Shown: positions 8,653-19,600, counted from the first letter of the stretch. The stretch is DNA of 64,000 nt from Sphingomonadaceae bacterium (GCA_025359425.1 JANYGC010000099.1:1-64000), one strand, 5' to 3'. Numbers and translations: made by a program. Notes: a model not told the origin generated them from the letters alone.

Positions 8653-9765
8653 TCACCCCAGCGAGCGGCCGTGTTTGCTCCACCGGTCGACCGCCATGAT
8701 CGTGCCGATGCAGATCATGTTGGTCATCATCGAAGAGCCGCCGTGGCTGATCCATGGCAGCGGGATGCCGACCACCGGGGCCAGGCCCATGACCATCATC
8801 ATGTTGATCGCCATGTAAAAGAAAATCGTAAAGGTCATCCCCGCGGCGAGCAGGCTGGAGAACCGGTCGGGCGCGCGGCGCGAGACGCCCATGCCCCAGC
8901 GCAGCACCCACAGGAATACGGCAAGCACGAACAGGCCGCCCAGGATGCCCCATTCCTCAGCCATGGTGGCAAAAGCAAAGTCGGTGTGCGCTTCGGGCAG
9001 GTATTCAAGGTGGCTTTGGCTGCCGTTGCCGAAACCCTTGCCCCAGAATCCGCCCGAACCGATCGCGATCTTCGATTGGGTGATGTGATAGCCCTTGCCC
9101 AGCGGATCGCTCTCGGGGTCGAGGAAGATCGCGACGCGGGCCTGCTGGTACGGCTTGAGCAGCAGATTGAAGGCTACCGGCACGGCAACCGCAACCGCTG
9201 CGCCTATTCCGATGAACCAGGCAAGCGGAAGCCCGGCGAGGAAAATCACCACCGCTGCCCCGAAGGTAATCGCCAGCCCCGTACCAAGGTCTGGCTGAGC
9301 CATCACCAGCAAAGCCGGAACGCCGACCAGCGCGCCCGCTGGAAGGAAGGCGCGCCAGCTTTTGGTCAACGCCGGGGGCAGGCCGTCATAGAACTTGGCC
9401 AGCGCCAGCACGATGCCCGGCTTCATCAATTCGCTGGGCTGAAGCTGCATGAATCCCAGGTTGAGCCAGCGCTGACTGCCGCCGCTGACTTTGCCGAGCA
9501 CTTCGACCAGGATCAGCAGCACCACCAGCGTGCCGAAGACCGGGAAAGCAACCTGCTTGAAAAAATCGCGCGGGAAGCGGGAGATGACGAAGGCCATCAT
9601 CAGGAACACCGCGAAGTGGAGCTCGTGGAGCAGGGCCCACGGCTGCAAATGGCCGCCTGCTGCCGAATAGAGCACGACCGACCCGAAGGTGTTGAGCGCC
9701 AGCAGCGGGACGAGCACGTGCCACGGTTCACGCGAGATCGCTTCGGGGACGATTCGGCGGCTCAT
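8653..9765 (-). CDS. rodA: Rod-shape peptidoglycan polymerase RodA
   Basis: This 370-residue SEDS-family membrane protein has about ten helices and is the glycosyltransferase that polymerises lipid II during elongation. Family-typical segments include GSQRWLNLGFMQLQPSEL, VMAQPDLGTGLAI and the C-terminal GIPLPWISHGGSSMM. Its ATG overlaps the end of mrdA by four bases, matching its function as a complex with PBP2. It is the last gene of the mreBCD-mrdA-rodA operon. Confidence 0.96.
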   Translation of the reverse strand: MSRRIVPEAISREPWHVLVPLLALNTFGSVVLYSAAGGHLQPWALLHELHFAVFLMMAFVISRFPRDFFKQVAFPVFGTLVVLLILVEVLGKVSGGSQRWLNLGFMQLQPSELMKPGIVLALAKFYDGLPPALTKSWRAFLPAGALVGVPALLVMAQPDLGTGLAITFGAAVVIFLAGLPLAWFIGIGAAVAVAVPVAFNLLLKPYQQARVAIFLDPESDPLGKGYHITQSKIAIGSGGFWGKGFGNGSQSHLEYLPEAHTDFAFATMAEEWGILGGLFVLAVFLWVLRWGMGVSRRAPDRFSSLLAAGMTFTIFFYMAINMMMVMGLAPVVGIPLPWISHGGSSMMTNMICIGTIMAVDRWSKHGRSLG

Positions 9766-11825
9766 TGCGGCATGGCCGAGGGCGCAGGCGATGCTGACGG
9801 TTCGGGCGAGGGCGCTGCTTCAGGCGCGGGCGATGGTTCCTCGGGCCACGAGGTCGCAGCCGACTTGTCGGTCGGGGCTTCGGTATTCGCGGCCCGGCCG
9901 ATTGCCTTGTCGACCGTATCATCGTCGCTGACCTTGGGCGCGGTGGTCCCGTACTGGTTGACGTAGGAGCTGTATTTCGCAGCCACGCGCTCGCTCGGGG
10001 TGCCGCCCCAACCTTGCTCGAGCGCGGCCAAGGTGGCCATCGCCTTCTCGGGTTCGAACAGGAAGGTCATCACGTCCCTGGCGATCGGGGCAGCGGCGCG
10101 GGCTCCAAAGGTGCCGTGCTCGACTACGACCGACATGGCATAGCGCGGTGCATCGGTTGGCGCATAGCAGACGAACAGCGCGTGATCGCGCGTTTTCCAG
10201 GCGCCAACAGTTCCGCGTGCAGTCAGCGCGCGGACTTGCGCGGTACCGGTCTTGCCGGCCATCTGGATGCCGGGCAGGTCGAGCTTGCTGCCGACCCCGG
10301 TGCCCGATCCATTGACCACCCGGAACATCCCGTCATGCGCCACGGCGAACTGTTCAGGGGTGAAGGGCAAGGCAGGACCAGCGAGCTTTTCCTGGCCGAA
10401 AATCAGCGAGGGGATGAGGTTGCGGCCCGACGCGATCCGCGCGGTCATCACTGCGAGCTGCAACGGCGATACCGAGACATAGCCTTGGCCGATCGAGGCG
10501 TTAAGCGAATCCGCCGCGCTCCATTCCTGCTTGTAACGCCGCATCTTCCACGCCGCGTCGGGCACGGTGCCATAGCGCTGGGATGAGCCCGGCAGTTCGA
10601 ACTGCTGGCCCAGGCCGAGCAGCTTGGCCACCGGCGCGATCGCATCGTAGCCCACCCGGTGCGCCATCGACCAGAAATAGGTGTTGCAGCTGTGTTCGAT
10701 CGCGCTGCGCATATCCATGGCTCCATGCACAGCGTCGCAGCGGAAGAACCGATTGCCCAGCTGGTAGCCGCCCGGGCAATTGATCCGCTCGTCCGGTTCG
10801 ACCCCGTGGCTCTGCAAGGCCAGACTGGCCATCGGCTTCATCGTCGAGCCCGGAGGATAAAGGCCGCGCAGTGCCTTGTTGAGCAGCGGAATATGGTCGT
10901 CCTCGTTGAGCATCTTCCACTGCAAGCGGCTGATTCCGCCGGCAAAGGTGTTGGGATCGAACGAAGGCATCGAAACCACCGCCAGAATGGCGCCGGTAAT
11001 GCAGTCGATCACCACCACGGCTGCGGATTCGAGTCCGATGCGCCGCGCCGCGAAATCCTGCAGTGCGGCGTCGATGGTCAACTTGATCGGCTTGCCCGGC
11101 ACATCGTCGCGCTTTTCGAGGTCGCGCACGAACCGCCCGCTGGCGGTGACCTCGACCCGTTGCGCCCCGGGCACGCCGCGCAGGTCCTGCTCGAACTGCT
11201 TTTCCAGCCCGTCCTTGCCGATCTTGAAGCCCGGCGTGACCAGCAGCGGATTGTGTTCGGCTTCGTAATCCTTGGCCGAGGCCGGACCGACATAGCCGAT
11301 CAAGTGGCCCACCGAAGGCCCGGTCGGGTACCACCGGGTAAAGCCCTGCTGCGCGATCACTCCGGGCATGTCGGGCAGCCGCACCAGCACCTTGTCGTAT
11401 TGCTCGGGATCGAGGCCCGAGGTCACTTCGATCGGCTGATAGCCGTGCGCCTTGTCGAGCTTGTCCTCAAGATCCTGCAACTGCACCGGGGTAAAGGCGA
11501 GCAATCGGGCCAGTTCGGCAACGGTGGCGTCGCTGTCGACCAGCCGCTCGGGGATGATGTCGATGCGGAATTCGATGCGGTTGCTGGCGAGCTGGGTGTT
11601 GTTGCGATCGAGGATCGCCCCGCGCCGCGGTGGAACCAGCGTCAGGTTGACCCGGTTGCTTTCGGCCAGCGTTTCATATTTGGCGTTCTGGACCAGCCCG
11701 ATCCAGCCGAGCCGCGCCGCGAGCAGCACCCCAAGCCCGGTCTGCAAGCCGCCGATCAGTACCGAGCGGCGGTCAAAACTGTTGCTCAGTGTGCCCGAGC
11801 TGGTGTGCTGCGGCTTGCCGAACAC
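9762..11825 (-). CDS. mrdA: Penicillin-binding protein 2, elongation transpeptidase
   Basis: This 687-residue class B penicillin-binding protein crosslinks peptidoglycan with RodA. An N-terminal membrane helix (about residues 26-46) precedes a pedestal domain and a transpeptidase domain with the SxxK serine in PPGSTMKPM, SCN as the SxN motif and KTGT near residue 540. A C-terminal tail of about 60 residues rich in Pro, Ala, Ser and Glu is probably disordered. It overlaps rodA and lies one base after mreD. Confidence 0.96.
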   Translation of the reverse strand: MFGKPQHTSSGTLSNSFDRRSVLIGGLQTGLGVLLAARLGWIGLVQNAKYETLAESNRVNLTLVPPRRGAILDRNNTQLASNRIEFRIDIIPERLVDSDATVAELARLLAFTPVQLQDLEDKLDKAHGYQPIEVTSGLDPEQYDKVLVRLPDMPGVIAQQGFTRWYPTGPSVGHLIGYVGPASAKDYEAEHNPLLVTPGFKIGKDGLEKQFEQDLRGVPGAQRVEVTASGRFVRDLEKRDDVPGKPIKLTIDAALQDFAARRIGLESAAVVVIDCITGAILAVVSMPSFDPNTFAGGISRLQWKMLNEDDHIPLLNKALRGLYPPGSTMKPMASLALQSHGVEPDERINCPGGYQLGNRFFRCDAVHGAMDMRSAIEHSCNTYFWSMAHRVGYDAIAPVAKLLGLGQQFELPGSSQRYGTVPDAAWKMRRYKQEWSAADSLNASIGQGYVSVSPLQLAVMTARIASGRNLIPSLIFGQEKLAGPALPFTPEQFAVAHDGMFRVVNGSGTGVGSKLDLPGIQMAGKTGTAQVRALTARGTVGAWKTRDHALFVCYAPTDAPRYAMSVVVEHGTFGARAAAPIARDVMTFLFEPEKAMATLAALEQGWGGTPSERVAAKYSSYVNQYGTTAPKVSDDDTVDKAIGRAANTEAPTDKSAATSWPEEPSPAPEAAPSPEPSASPAPSAMPQ

Positions 11826-11826
11826 G

Positions 11827-12381
11827 TTACACAGACCGGATCGGGATCAGCCGGAACTTGTCGGCCAGGCCCACCAGCCGTGCGGTGACCGGATAGGCGA
11901 GGACCGCGACGGCGATCTGCGGCAGCAGGACCACGGCGCTCGCCGCGCCGCCGGCCATGTTGGCGATCTGCAGCGCAAGGAACAGGTAGCCAGTGATGAA
12001 AGCACTGGCGACCAGCCAATTGAGCACGAACCCGCGCCAAGGGAAGCGGTGATCGAGGAAATCGAGCGCGAGCATCGCGACCGACCACAGCACCACCGCC
12101 GAACCAATTGGCTGACCGCTGAACAGATCGTCGAACATGCCGAGCGGCCAACCGGCCCAGACCGGGAACAGCCCGGGGCGCAATTGCTGCCAACCGACCA
12201 GCAGCAGGAACCCGAACGGCGGGAGCACCGGCGCCGAAGCGATGACCGGCCAGGTTGGCGAGAGACTGCCGAGCATCACCAGCAACCACGGCGTCGCCAG
12301 CGCCAGCACCGGGGATGCGATGCGGTTGATCCGCGGTTTGCCGAACTGGCGCAGGGCGGAAGGCAGCGGGTTCGGCATCAA
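11827..12381 (-). CDS. mreD: Rod-shape determining protein MreD
   Basis: This 184-residue integral membrane protein has about five helices and the family segment PVWAGWPLGMFDDLFSGQPIG. MreD links MreC and the elongation enzymes at the inner membrane. The start overlaps the mreC stop by four bases and the stop is one base from mrdA. It is weakly conserved in general, so the call leans on position as well as on the DDLFSGQP motif. Confidence 0.92.
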   Translation of the reverse strand: MMPNPLPSALRQFGKPRINRIASPVLALATPWLLVMLGSLSPTWPVIASAPVLPPFGFLLLVGWQQLRPGLFPVWAGWPLGMFDDLFSGQPIGSAVVLWSVAMLALDFLDHRFPWRGFVLNWLVASAFITGYLFLALQIANMAGGAASAVVLLPQIAVAVLAYPVTARLVGLADKFRLIPIRSV

Positions 12382-13268
12382 GGTTTCCCGGACGGAACAG
12401 GCCGGGGCTGCGGCTCTGGTGCGGGAAGCTCCTCGAACAGCGGCTCGACCGCGACGAATTCGGTCTGGCCGGGATCGCTCAGCGGCCGGGCGATTGCGCC
12501 GTCGGGGGTCAGCGATACGATCACCGCGACAGCTTCGCCCGGACGGTAAATCCCGCCCGAGCCCGAGGTAACGATCGCATCGCCGGGGTGCAACGGATTG
12601 ATCCCGGTTGTGCTGAGACGGATTTGCACGGTGCCGTTGCCAAGCCCGTTGGCATAACCCTGGATCCCGTCGCTGGCGCGGCGCACCGGGATCGAACTGT
12701 CCGCATCGGTGACCAGCAGAAGCCGCGCGCTGCTGCTGCCGACCTCGATCACCCGGCCAATCAATCCGAGCGGCGAGCGCACCCCCATGCCGACCCGCAC
12801 GCCCTGATTGGCACCCGCGCCAATCGTCGCAAAACGGCGGCTTGAGGACGAGGTCGAGCCAATCATGCGGGTCACCACGACCGGGCGCTGATCGCCTTGC
12901 GTCAAAACGAGCATGGCTTTGAGGCGGCCGTTCTCTTCGATCAGAGCAGCCTGTTCAGCAAGCTTGACCCGGCCCTCGGCAACTTCGCGTTCAAGCCGCG
13001 CGACCCGCGCGCCCGACGTGAAATAGCCCGCCAGGACCTGCCACAAATTCTGGCTGCCAGTCCGGGCTCCGGCGGCGACCCTGGCAGCGGGCGCAGTACT
13101 ATCGGCGGCAACCGTGCGCAGGCCGGTGAAAGCGCCCGCGTTGCCGGTCGACACAACCAACAGGATCACCCCGACCACCAGCCCGGCGACTGCGGTTATG
13201 TAACCGAAGAAATTGCCATATTGCGCCCGGCGGGAATACCCCGGGCGGCGATTGTTCGGCGCCGCCAT
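12378..13268 (-). CDS. mreC: Rod-shape determining protein MreC
   Basis: This 296-residue bitopic protein has a single N-terminal helix (about residues 24-45), a coiled-coil stretch (VARLEREVAEGRVKLAEQAA) and a periplasmic beta domain (GVRSPLGLIGRVIEVG, DAIVTSGSGGIYRPG). It ends in a proline-rich tail of about 25 residues. MreC scaffolds PBP2 and RodA outside the membrane. It lies 47 bases after mreB and overlaps mreD. Confidence 0.95.
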   Translation of the reverse strand: MAAPNNRRPGYSRRAQYGNFFGYITAVAGLVVGVILLVVSTGNAGAFTGLRTVAADSTAPAARVAAGARTGSQNLWQVLAGYFTSGARVARLEREVAEGRVKLAEQAALIEENGRLKAMLVLTQGDQRPVVVTRMIGSTSSSSRRFATIGAGANQGVRVGMGVRSPLGLIGRVIEVGSSSARLLLVTDADSSIPVRRASDGIQGYANGLGNGTVQIRLSTTGINPLHPGDAIVTSGSGGIYRPGEAVAVIVSLTPDGAIARPLSDPGQTEFVAVEPLFEELPAPEPQPRPVPSGKP

Positions 13269-13315
13269 CGGGGGTTACTCCTGGGGGAAGGCCGCGCGCG
13301 TCATCCGTCCTGAAC

Positions 13316-14549
<1,234 letters not shown>

Positions 14550-16331
14550 GTGCCGATAATCCGCCGCCTGCCTGACGCATTGGTCAACCGCATCGCTGCG
14601 GGTGAGGTGGTCGAACGTCCGGCCTCGGCGCTTAAGGAACTGATCGAAAACGCGCTTGACGCCGATGCCCGGAATGTCGCCGTTCGCCTGAGCGCGGGCG
14701 GGCTCGACGGGATCGAAGTCACCGATGATGGCTGCGGGATGGCCCCAGCGGAGATCGCGCTGGCGCTCGAACGCCATGCCACTTCGAAACTGCCTGACGA
14801 CGCGATCGAACTGGTCAGCACCTTGGGCTTTCGCGGTGAGGCGCTGCCCTCGATTGCCAGCGTGGCGCGGCTGACGATCGAGAGCCGGGTGCCCGGATCG
14901 GACGAAGGCTGGCGGATGGTGGTCGATCACGGCGCGCTGGTCGAGCAAGGCCCTGCCGCGCTGCCGCCGGGGACCCGGATCCGGGTCGAAGACCTGTTCG
15001 GCAAGGTCCCCGCTCGGCGCAAATTCCTGCGTTCGGCGCGTAGCGAATATGCCGCTTGCCTCGATGTCGTACGCCGTCTCGCGATGGCGCGCAGCGAGGT
15101 CGGGTTGGTGCTTGAGCATGATGGGCGGCAGATCCTGCGGCTGCAGGGCGGGGATACCCTGCCGAGCCGGGTCGCGCAGATCGTCGCGCGCGAACTGGCC
15201 AGCGACGGGGTGCTGATCGATCTGCAACGCGGTGCGGCACGGCTCACCGGAGTTGCCGGGCTACCGACTTTCAACCGCGGGGTGGCGGATCACCAGTACC
15301 TGTTCGTCAACGGCCGCCCGGTGAAGGACCGGCTGCTGATCGGCGCAGTGCGCGGCGCCTATGCCGACATGCTCGCGCGTGACCGGCACGCGGTGCTCGC
15401 ATTGTTTCTCGACATTCCGCCCGAGGAGGTCGACGTCAACGTCCACCCGGCCAAGACCGAAGTGCGGTTTCGCGATCCGGCCTTTGTGCGCGGGTTCATC
15501 GTTGCGGGACTGCGCCATTCGCTCGAAGCCGAAGGCCAGCGCAGCGCACAGGGCCCCGCCGCGCCCGCGATGGGGAATTGGCAAAGCGCGCCGCTCACGG
15601 CACCGACACCGGCGCTCGCCTCGCTGTTTGCGCGCGACTATGGCTCGTCCGGGGTGCGTGAGGCAGCACGGCCGTGGCGCTCGTATGAAGGGGACACGCT
15701 GGCTCCCGCCGCCCGCGCCGAAGTGGCCGAGGAAGCGCCGACCCCGCAGCACCCGCTCGGAGTGGCGCGCGGGCAGGTGGCGCTGACCTATATCGTGGCC
15801 GAGGCCGAGGACGGGCTGGTGATCGTCGATCAGCACGCTGCGCACGAACGGCTGGTGCTCGAACGGCTCAAAGCCGCCGGGGCGCAGGGCAAGCTGGCAA
15901 CGAGCCAGGCGCTGTTGATCCCCGAAGTGGTCGAACTGGATGAGCCCGATTGCGACCGGCTCGAGGAAGCGAGCGATGCGTTTGCTGCGCTGGGGCTGGT
16001 GATCGAACGGTTCGGTCCCGGCGCAATGCTGGTCCGCGCGGTTCCGGCGCTGCTCGCCGCGGGCAGCCCGCAAGCGCTGCTGCGCGACCTCGCCGACGAT
16101 CTTGCCGCCAATGGCGCAGCGCTGCTGCTCGGCGAACGGCTTGATCTCGTCCTCGCGACGATGGCCTGCCACGGGAGCGTTCGGGCCGGTCGTGCGTTAT
16201 CGGTAGCAGAGATGAACGCCCTGCTGCGCGAGATGGAAGTCACCCCGCGCTCAGGCCAGTGCAATCACGGCCGCCCGACCTGGGTCAAACTGGCGCACGG
16301 CGATATCGAGAAACTGTTCGGGAGACGATGA
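14550..16331 (+). CDS. mutL: DNA mismatch repair protein MutL
   Basis: GTG 14550 (AGGG about 7 bases upstream) starts a 593-residue protein. The GHKL ATPase domain shows RIAAGEVVERPASALKELIE, DDGCGM and LGFRGEALPSI. The C-terminal domain carries DQHAAHERLVLE, which fits the DQHA(x)2E(x)4E endonuclease motif, together with ACHGSVRAG and CNHGRPTW, so this is a nicking MutL as found in bacteria lacking MutH. The small lipoprotein gene overlaps its stop. Confidence 0.97.
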   Translation: MPIIRRLPDALVNRIAAGEVVERPASALKELIENALDADARNVAVRLSAGGLDGIEVTDDGCGMAPAEIALALERHATSKLPDDAIELVSTLGFRGEALPSIASVARLTIESRVPGSDEGWRMVVDHGALVEQGPAALPPGTRIRVEDLFGKVPARRKFLRSARSEYAACLDVVRRLAMARSEVGLVLEHDGRQILRLQGGDTLPSRVAQIVARELASDGVLIDLQRGAARLTGVAGLPTFNRGVADHQYLFVNGRPVKDRLLIGAVRGAYADMLARDRHAVLALFLDIPPEEVDVNVHPAKTEVRFRDPAFVRGFIVAGLRHSLEAEGQRSAQGPAAPAMGNWQSAPLTAPTPALASLFARDYGSSGVREAARPWRSYEGDTLAPAARAEVAEEAPTPQHPLGVARGQVALTYIVAEAEDGLVIVDQHAAHERLVLERLKAAGAQGKLATSQALLIPEVVELDEPDCDRLEEASDAFAALGLVIERFGPGAMLVRAVPALLAAGSPQALLRDLADDLAANGAALLLGERLDLVLATMACHGSVRAGRALSVAEMNALLREMEVTPRSGQCNHGRPTWVKLAHGDIEKLFGRR

Positions 16332-16834
16332 TGTTACGCCTGTTTGGTCTGGCCGCTGTGGTGATGCTGAGCGGCTGCGGCCCATCAGCGCCATCGGAAG
16401 AACAGAAGCGCCGCGATGCTGCCGATGTCGCCGCAGTCGAGGCAATCCAGAAGGTCGCACCGCCGATCAAGCCGATCGCCTTGCAGCCGATCACGCTTGA
16501 GGAAATCCAGGCCAAGAACCTGAGCGGGGCGGGGTGCAGTTTCAGCACCACTTCCCCGGCTGAACCGCTGGTGCTGGCGTTGGTCGGGCGCGCGCTGATC
16601 AAGCTCGACGATCATATCGACATGCTGGTGTCGGACAACGGCGGGACCAAGCTCGAAGCCGGGGCGTGGGAGCACTACATGGGCAAGGAATACACGCTGA
16701 CGCTCAAGCGCGTGCCGGGGGCGGGCAAGCCGGCGGTGGCCAAAAGCACGCAATATGCCGGCGAGCTGGTGGTCCGCGATGCGTGGGACCGGGTGGTCTA
16801 TTCGGTGCAGGGCACGCTCAACTGCGGAGTTTAG
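16328..16834 (+). CDS. Small hypothetical lipoprotein
   Basis: Two tandem ATGs at 16328 and 16331 follow GGGAG; the second has better spacing, the first makes an ATGA overlap with mutL. The product is about 168 residues with a lipoprotein signal peptide and lipobox LSGC at about residue 18. The mature part is mixed alpha/beta with a conserved-looking NLSGAGCSFS segment and a cysteine near the C-terminus (GTLNCGV). I do not recognise a characterised family. Position after mutL suggests co-transcription only, not a repair role. Confidence 0.75.
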   Translation: MMLRLFGLAAVVMLSGCGPSAPSEEQKRRDAADVAAVEAIQKVAPPIKPIALQPITLEEIQAKNLSGAGCSFSTTSPAEPLVLALVGRALIKLDDHIDMLVSDNGGTKLEAGAWEHYMGKEYTLTLKRVPGAGKPAVAKSTQYAGELVVRDAWDRVVYSVQGTLNCGV

Positions 16835-17286
16835 GGGCGGGTCCGGATCAGGCCGATCGACTTCATGGTCGCGACCAGCACATGGTCCTGGTTGAACACC
16901 TTAACTTCGGAGCGGAAGCTGCCCATTTCTGGGCGTGAGCGGCTTGGCGTCTTGTCGATCAGCCGGGTTTCGACCCGCAGCGTATCGCCGGGATAGACCG
17001 GTTTCAACCAGCGCAACTCGTCGAGCCCGGGCGAGCCGAGTCCAGCCTGCTTCCGCTCGCTGATGTTGTCGACCATCATCCGCATCACCATCGCGCAGGT
17101 GTGCCAGCCACTGGCAGAGATCCGGCCGAAGTGCGTTTGTGCGGCAGCCTCGTCGGACAAGTGGAACGGCTGCGGATCGTACTTTTCGGCAAATTCGACG
17201 ACCTCTTCGAGGGTCACTTGGTAGCGCCCGAACGCGGCTGTTGCGCCGGGCTCGAGATCCTCGAAGAAGGTCATCTCGTCACTCAT
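16831..17286 (-). CDS. MaoC-family (R)-hydratase/dehydratase
   Basis: This 151-residue single hot-dog-fold protein has the MaoC hydratase motif (FAEKYDPQPFH, then FGRISASGWHT), in which the Asp and His are the catalytic pair. Family members hydrate enoyl-CoA thioesters. The substrate is unknown. Its stop overlaps the end of the lipoprotein gene on the other strand by four bases, and it lies 15 bases after ychF in the same direction. Confidence 0.88.
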   Translation of the reverse strand: MSDEMTFFEDLEPGATAAFGRYQVTLEEVVEFAEKYDPQPFHLSDEAAAQTHFGRISASGWHTCAMVMRMMVDNISERKQAGLGSPGLDELRWLKPVYPGDTLRVETRLIDKTPSRSRPEMGSFRSEVKVFNQDHVLVATMKSIGLIRTRP

Positions 17287-17301
17287 CTCGTCTTCTCAGG
17301 C

Positions 17302-18402
17302 TTAAACATTGAACTTGAAGTGCAGCACATCGCCGTCGGCGATGACGTATTCCTTGCCTTCCTGCCGCAGCTTGCCCGCGTCCTTGGCCCCGCCTTCGCC
17401 GCCGAGCGACACGTAATCGTCGTAGGCAATCGTTTCGGCGCGGATGAAGCCGCGTTGCATGTCCGAATGGATTTCCCCGGCCGCATCGGGCGCCTTGGCC
17501 CCGGCATGAACGGTCCAGGCGCGGGCTTCCTTGGGGCCGACGGTGAAGAAGGTCAGCAGGTGAAGCAGGTCGTAGCCCGAGCGGATGATCCGCGCGAGCC
17601 CGGTTTCGTGCAGCCCCATCTCCTCCAGGAAGACCAACCGGTCGTCCATCTCCATCGAGACCAGCTCGCTTTCGATCGCCGCAGAGACGATCACCGCGTT
17701 GGCGCCTTCGGCCTTGGCCTTGGCGAAGACCTTTTCGCTGAACGCATTGCCGCTGGCCGCGCTGTCTTCCTCGACATTGCAGACGTAAAGCACCGGCTTG
17801 GCGGTGAGCAATTGCGCGGAGTTGAACACTTGCAACTCTTCCGGGTCGCTCGGCCGGGCGAGCCGGGCGGGCTTGCCTTCGCGCAGCAGTTCGAGCGCGG
17901 GCAGCAGCACCGAGGCCAGCAGCCTGGCATCCTTGTCGCCCTGCGCGGCCTTTTTCTGCGCGGCGGGGACGCGCTTTTCCAGGCTCTCCAGGTCGGACAG
18001 CATCAGTTCGGTTTCGACCGTGTCGGCGTCCGAGACCGGATCGATCTTGTTGTCGACGTGCTGAATATCGTCATTCTCGAAGCAGCGCAGCACGTGGACG
18101 ATCGCGTCGACTTCGCGGATGTTGCCGAGGAACTGGTTGCCCAGTCCTTCGCCCTTCGACGCCCCGCGCACGAGGCCAGCGATATCGACGAAGCCAAGCT
18201 GGGTCGGGATAATCTTCGCGCTACCAGCGATGGCCGCAAGTTTATCCAGCCGCAGGTCGGGCACGCCAACCTGGCCGACATTGGGCTCGATCGTGCAGAA
18301 CGGATAGTTCGCCGCCTGCGCCGCCTGCGTCTCGGTCAGCGCATTGAACAGGGTGGACTTGCCCACGTTGGGCAGCCCGACGATACCGCATTTGAAACCC
18401 AT
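17302..18402 (-). CDS. ychF: Redox-regulated ATPase YchF (OLA1 family)
   Basis: ATG 18402 has GGAG 8 bases upstream and gives [20 protein letters not shown], the normal N-terminus; the track start adds 13 residues. The 366-residue protein has a P-loop (NVGKST), the segment [19 protein letters not shown], and a C-terminal TGS-like domain ([20 protein letters not shown]). YchF binds ribosomes and hydrolyses ATP. Gene order with pth and rplY is conserved across proteobacteria, although a VOC gene and a repeat interrupt it here. Confidence 0.96.
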   Translation of the reverse strand: MGFKCGIVGLPNVGKSTLFNALTETQAAQAANYPFCTIEPNVGQVGVPDLRLDKLAAIAGSAKIIPTQLGFVDIAGLVRGASKGEGLGNQFLGNIREVDAIVHVLRCFENDDIQHVDNKIDPVSDADTVETELMLSDLESLEKRVPAAQKKAAQGDKDARLLASVLLPALELLREGKPARLARPSDPEELQVFNSAQLLTAKPVLYVCNVEEDSAASGNAFSEKVFAKAKAEGANAVIVSAAIESELVSMEMDDRLVFLEEMGLHETGLARIIRSGYDLLHLLTFFTVGPKEARAWTVHAGAKAPDAAGEIHSDMQRGFIRAETIAYDDYVSLGGEGGAKDAGKLRQEGKEYVIADGDVLHFKFNV

Positions 18403-18473
18403 TATTGACTCCGCTGAGACGTGCGCGCCTCTTATGGACAAGCGGCGACAAATGCTAGGCGGGAGTCCGGATC

Positions 18474-18857
18474 ATGGGCGTGACTGGAATTGGCGGGGTG
18501 TTTTTCCGGGCGCAAGACCCCGATGCGCTCAACGAATGGTACCGGACGCACCTCCATGTCGGGGCAGGGTGCAACGCCGATGCAACCGGCCCGGTGGATG
18601 AGTGGAGCTGGACCGCGCTGGGCGGCCCCACCGTATTCGCGCCGTTCAAGGCCAACACCGATTATTTCCCGGCGGACAAGCAATACATGCTCAACTTCCG
18701 GGTCGAGGGGATCGATGCTTTGTTGGCATCCTTGAAGGACGCCGGTGTCGAGGTGATTACCAAGCCCGAGTGGAACGATCCGCAGACCGGCAGGTTTGCG
18801 CGGATTCATGACCCTGAGGGCAACCCGATCGAGCTGTGGGAACCGCCGACCGATTGA
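18474..18857 (+). CDS. VOC (glyoxalase/bleomycin-resistance fold) protein
   Basis: This 127-residue protein has one VOC repeat pair: GVFFRAQDPDALNEWYRTHL at the start and a C-terminal FARIHDPEGNPIELWEPP, where the Glu is the usual metal ligand. Substrate cannot be inferred. It is the only rightward gene between ychF and pth and is followed by a palindromic repeat. Confidence 0.85.
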   Translation: MGVTGIGGVFFRAQDPDALNEWYRTHLHVGAGCNADATGPVDEWSWTALGGPTVFAPFKANTDYFPADKQYMLNFRVEGIDALLASLKDAGVEVITKPEWNDPQTGRFARIHDPEGNPIELWEPPTD

Positions 18858-18873
18858 ATGGGCAAACCCAAGA

Positions 18874-19007
18874 CACGTTCGTCCTGAGCGAAGTCGAAGG
18901 ACCTGCCGAGCGCAGCCGAGGCGGCCAAGCTCTCGTTTGGCGGAACCGTTGAAGGTTCTCGGCTTCGCTCGAACCACCCTTCGACTTCGCTCAGGGCGAA
19001 CGGTGTC
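18874..19007. repeat. Palindromic repeat with 29-base inverted ends
   Basis: The left end (ACACGTTCGTCCTGAGCGAA, continuing GTCGAAGG) is nearly the reverse complement of the right end (CCTTCGACTTCGCTCAGGGC, continuing GAACGGTGT), with about 27 of 29 positions matching, around a 75-base centre. It sits exactly between the stops of two converging genes, so its hairpin could end transcription from both sides. Arms of the same family occur near 26373, 50200 and 60849. Confidence 0.88.
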
Positions 19008-19023
19008 GAGTTAAGTGGTAGCG

Positions 19024-19593
19024 TTACTCCGCCAACCGCAACGCCACATCGTTCATAAACCGAACGTCATCGCCCTTGGCCAGCCACTCCGCCTCGCCTG
19101 AAATTGCGCCGAGCAGATCCGCCAGCGGGTCCATCTCGGCCTTGGCGTAATTGCCCAGCACATAGCCAGTGACCCGGTCCTTGTGCCCGGGGTGCCCGAT
19201 CCCGATCCGCACCCGCTTGAAATCAGGCCCGATATGCTGGTCGATCGAGCGCAGCCCATTGTGCCCCGCAGTGCCGCCGCCCTGCTTCACCTTGACCTTG
19301 AACGGCGCGAGATCGAGTTCGTCGTGGAACACGGTCAGCGCATCGGGCTCCAGCTTGTAGAACCGCAGCGCCTCACTCACCGCGCGGCCGCTTTCGTTCA
19401 TGAAGGTCGCGGGTTTGAGCAGCAGCACCCGCGCGCCGCCGATCCGGCCTTCCTGCAGCCAGCCGGAAAACTTCTTCTGCACCGCGCCGAAGCCATGCAC
19501 CTCGGCAATCGTGTCCACCGCCATGAAGCCGACGTTGTGCCGGTGCAGCGCATACTGCGCGCCCGGATTGCCAAGGCCGACCCACAGCTGCAA
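19024..19593 (-). CDS. pth: Peptidyl-tRNA hydrolase
   Basis: This 189-residue enzyme recycles peptidyl-tRNA released from stalled ribosomes. Conserved features are WVGLGNPGAQYALHRHNVGF with the catalytic His, KPATFMNESGRAV, and HDELDLAPFKVKVKQGGGTA. It follows rplY and a small exported-protein gene and precedes ychF, a common translation-related cluster. Confidence 0.97.
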   Translation of the reverse strand: MQLWVGLGNPGAQYALHRHNVGFMAVDTIAEVHGFGAVQKKFSGWLQEGRIGGARVLLLKPATFMNESGRAVSEALRFYKLEPDALTVFHDELDLAPFKVKVKQGGGTAGHNGLRSIDQHIGPDFKRVRIGIGHPGHKDRVTGYVLGNYAKAEMDPLADLLGAISGEAEWLAKGDDVRFMNDVALRLAE

Positions 19594-19600
19594 CTGTGCG

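Noticed and set aside
10659-11888. 409-residue plus-strand ORF opposite mrdA
   Set aside because: It is antisense to a clear PBP2 gene, is rich in His/Arg/Gln as shadow frames of GC-rich genes are, and has no domain.
17101-18408. 435-residue plus-strand ORF
   Set aside because: It lies entirely opposite ychF and part of the MaoC gene and has shadow-type composition.
18874-19007. CRISPR-like repeat
   Set aside because: The repeats are inverted, few and scattered, with no regular spacers and no cas genes.
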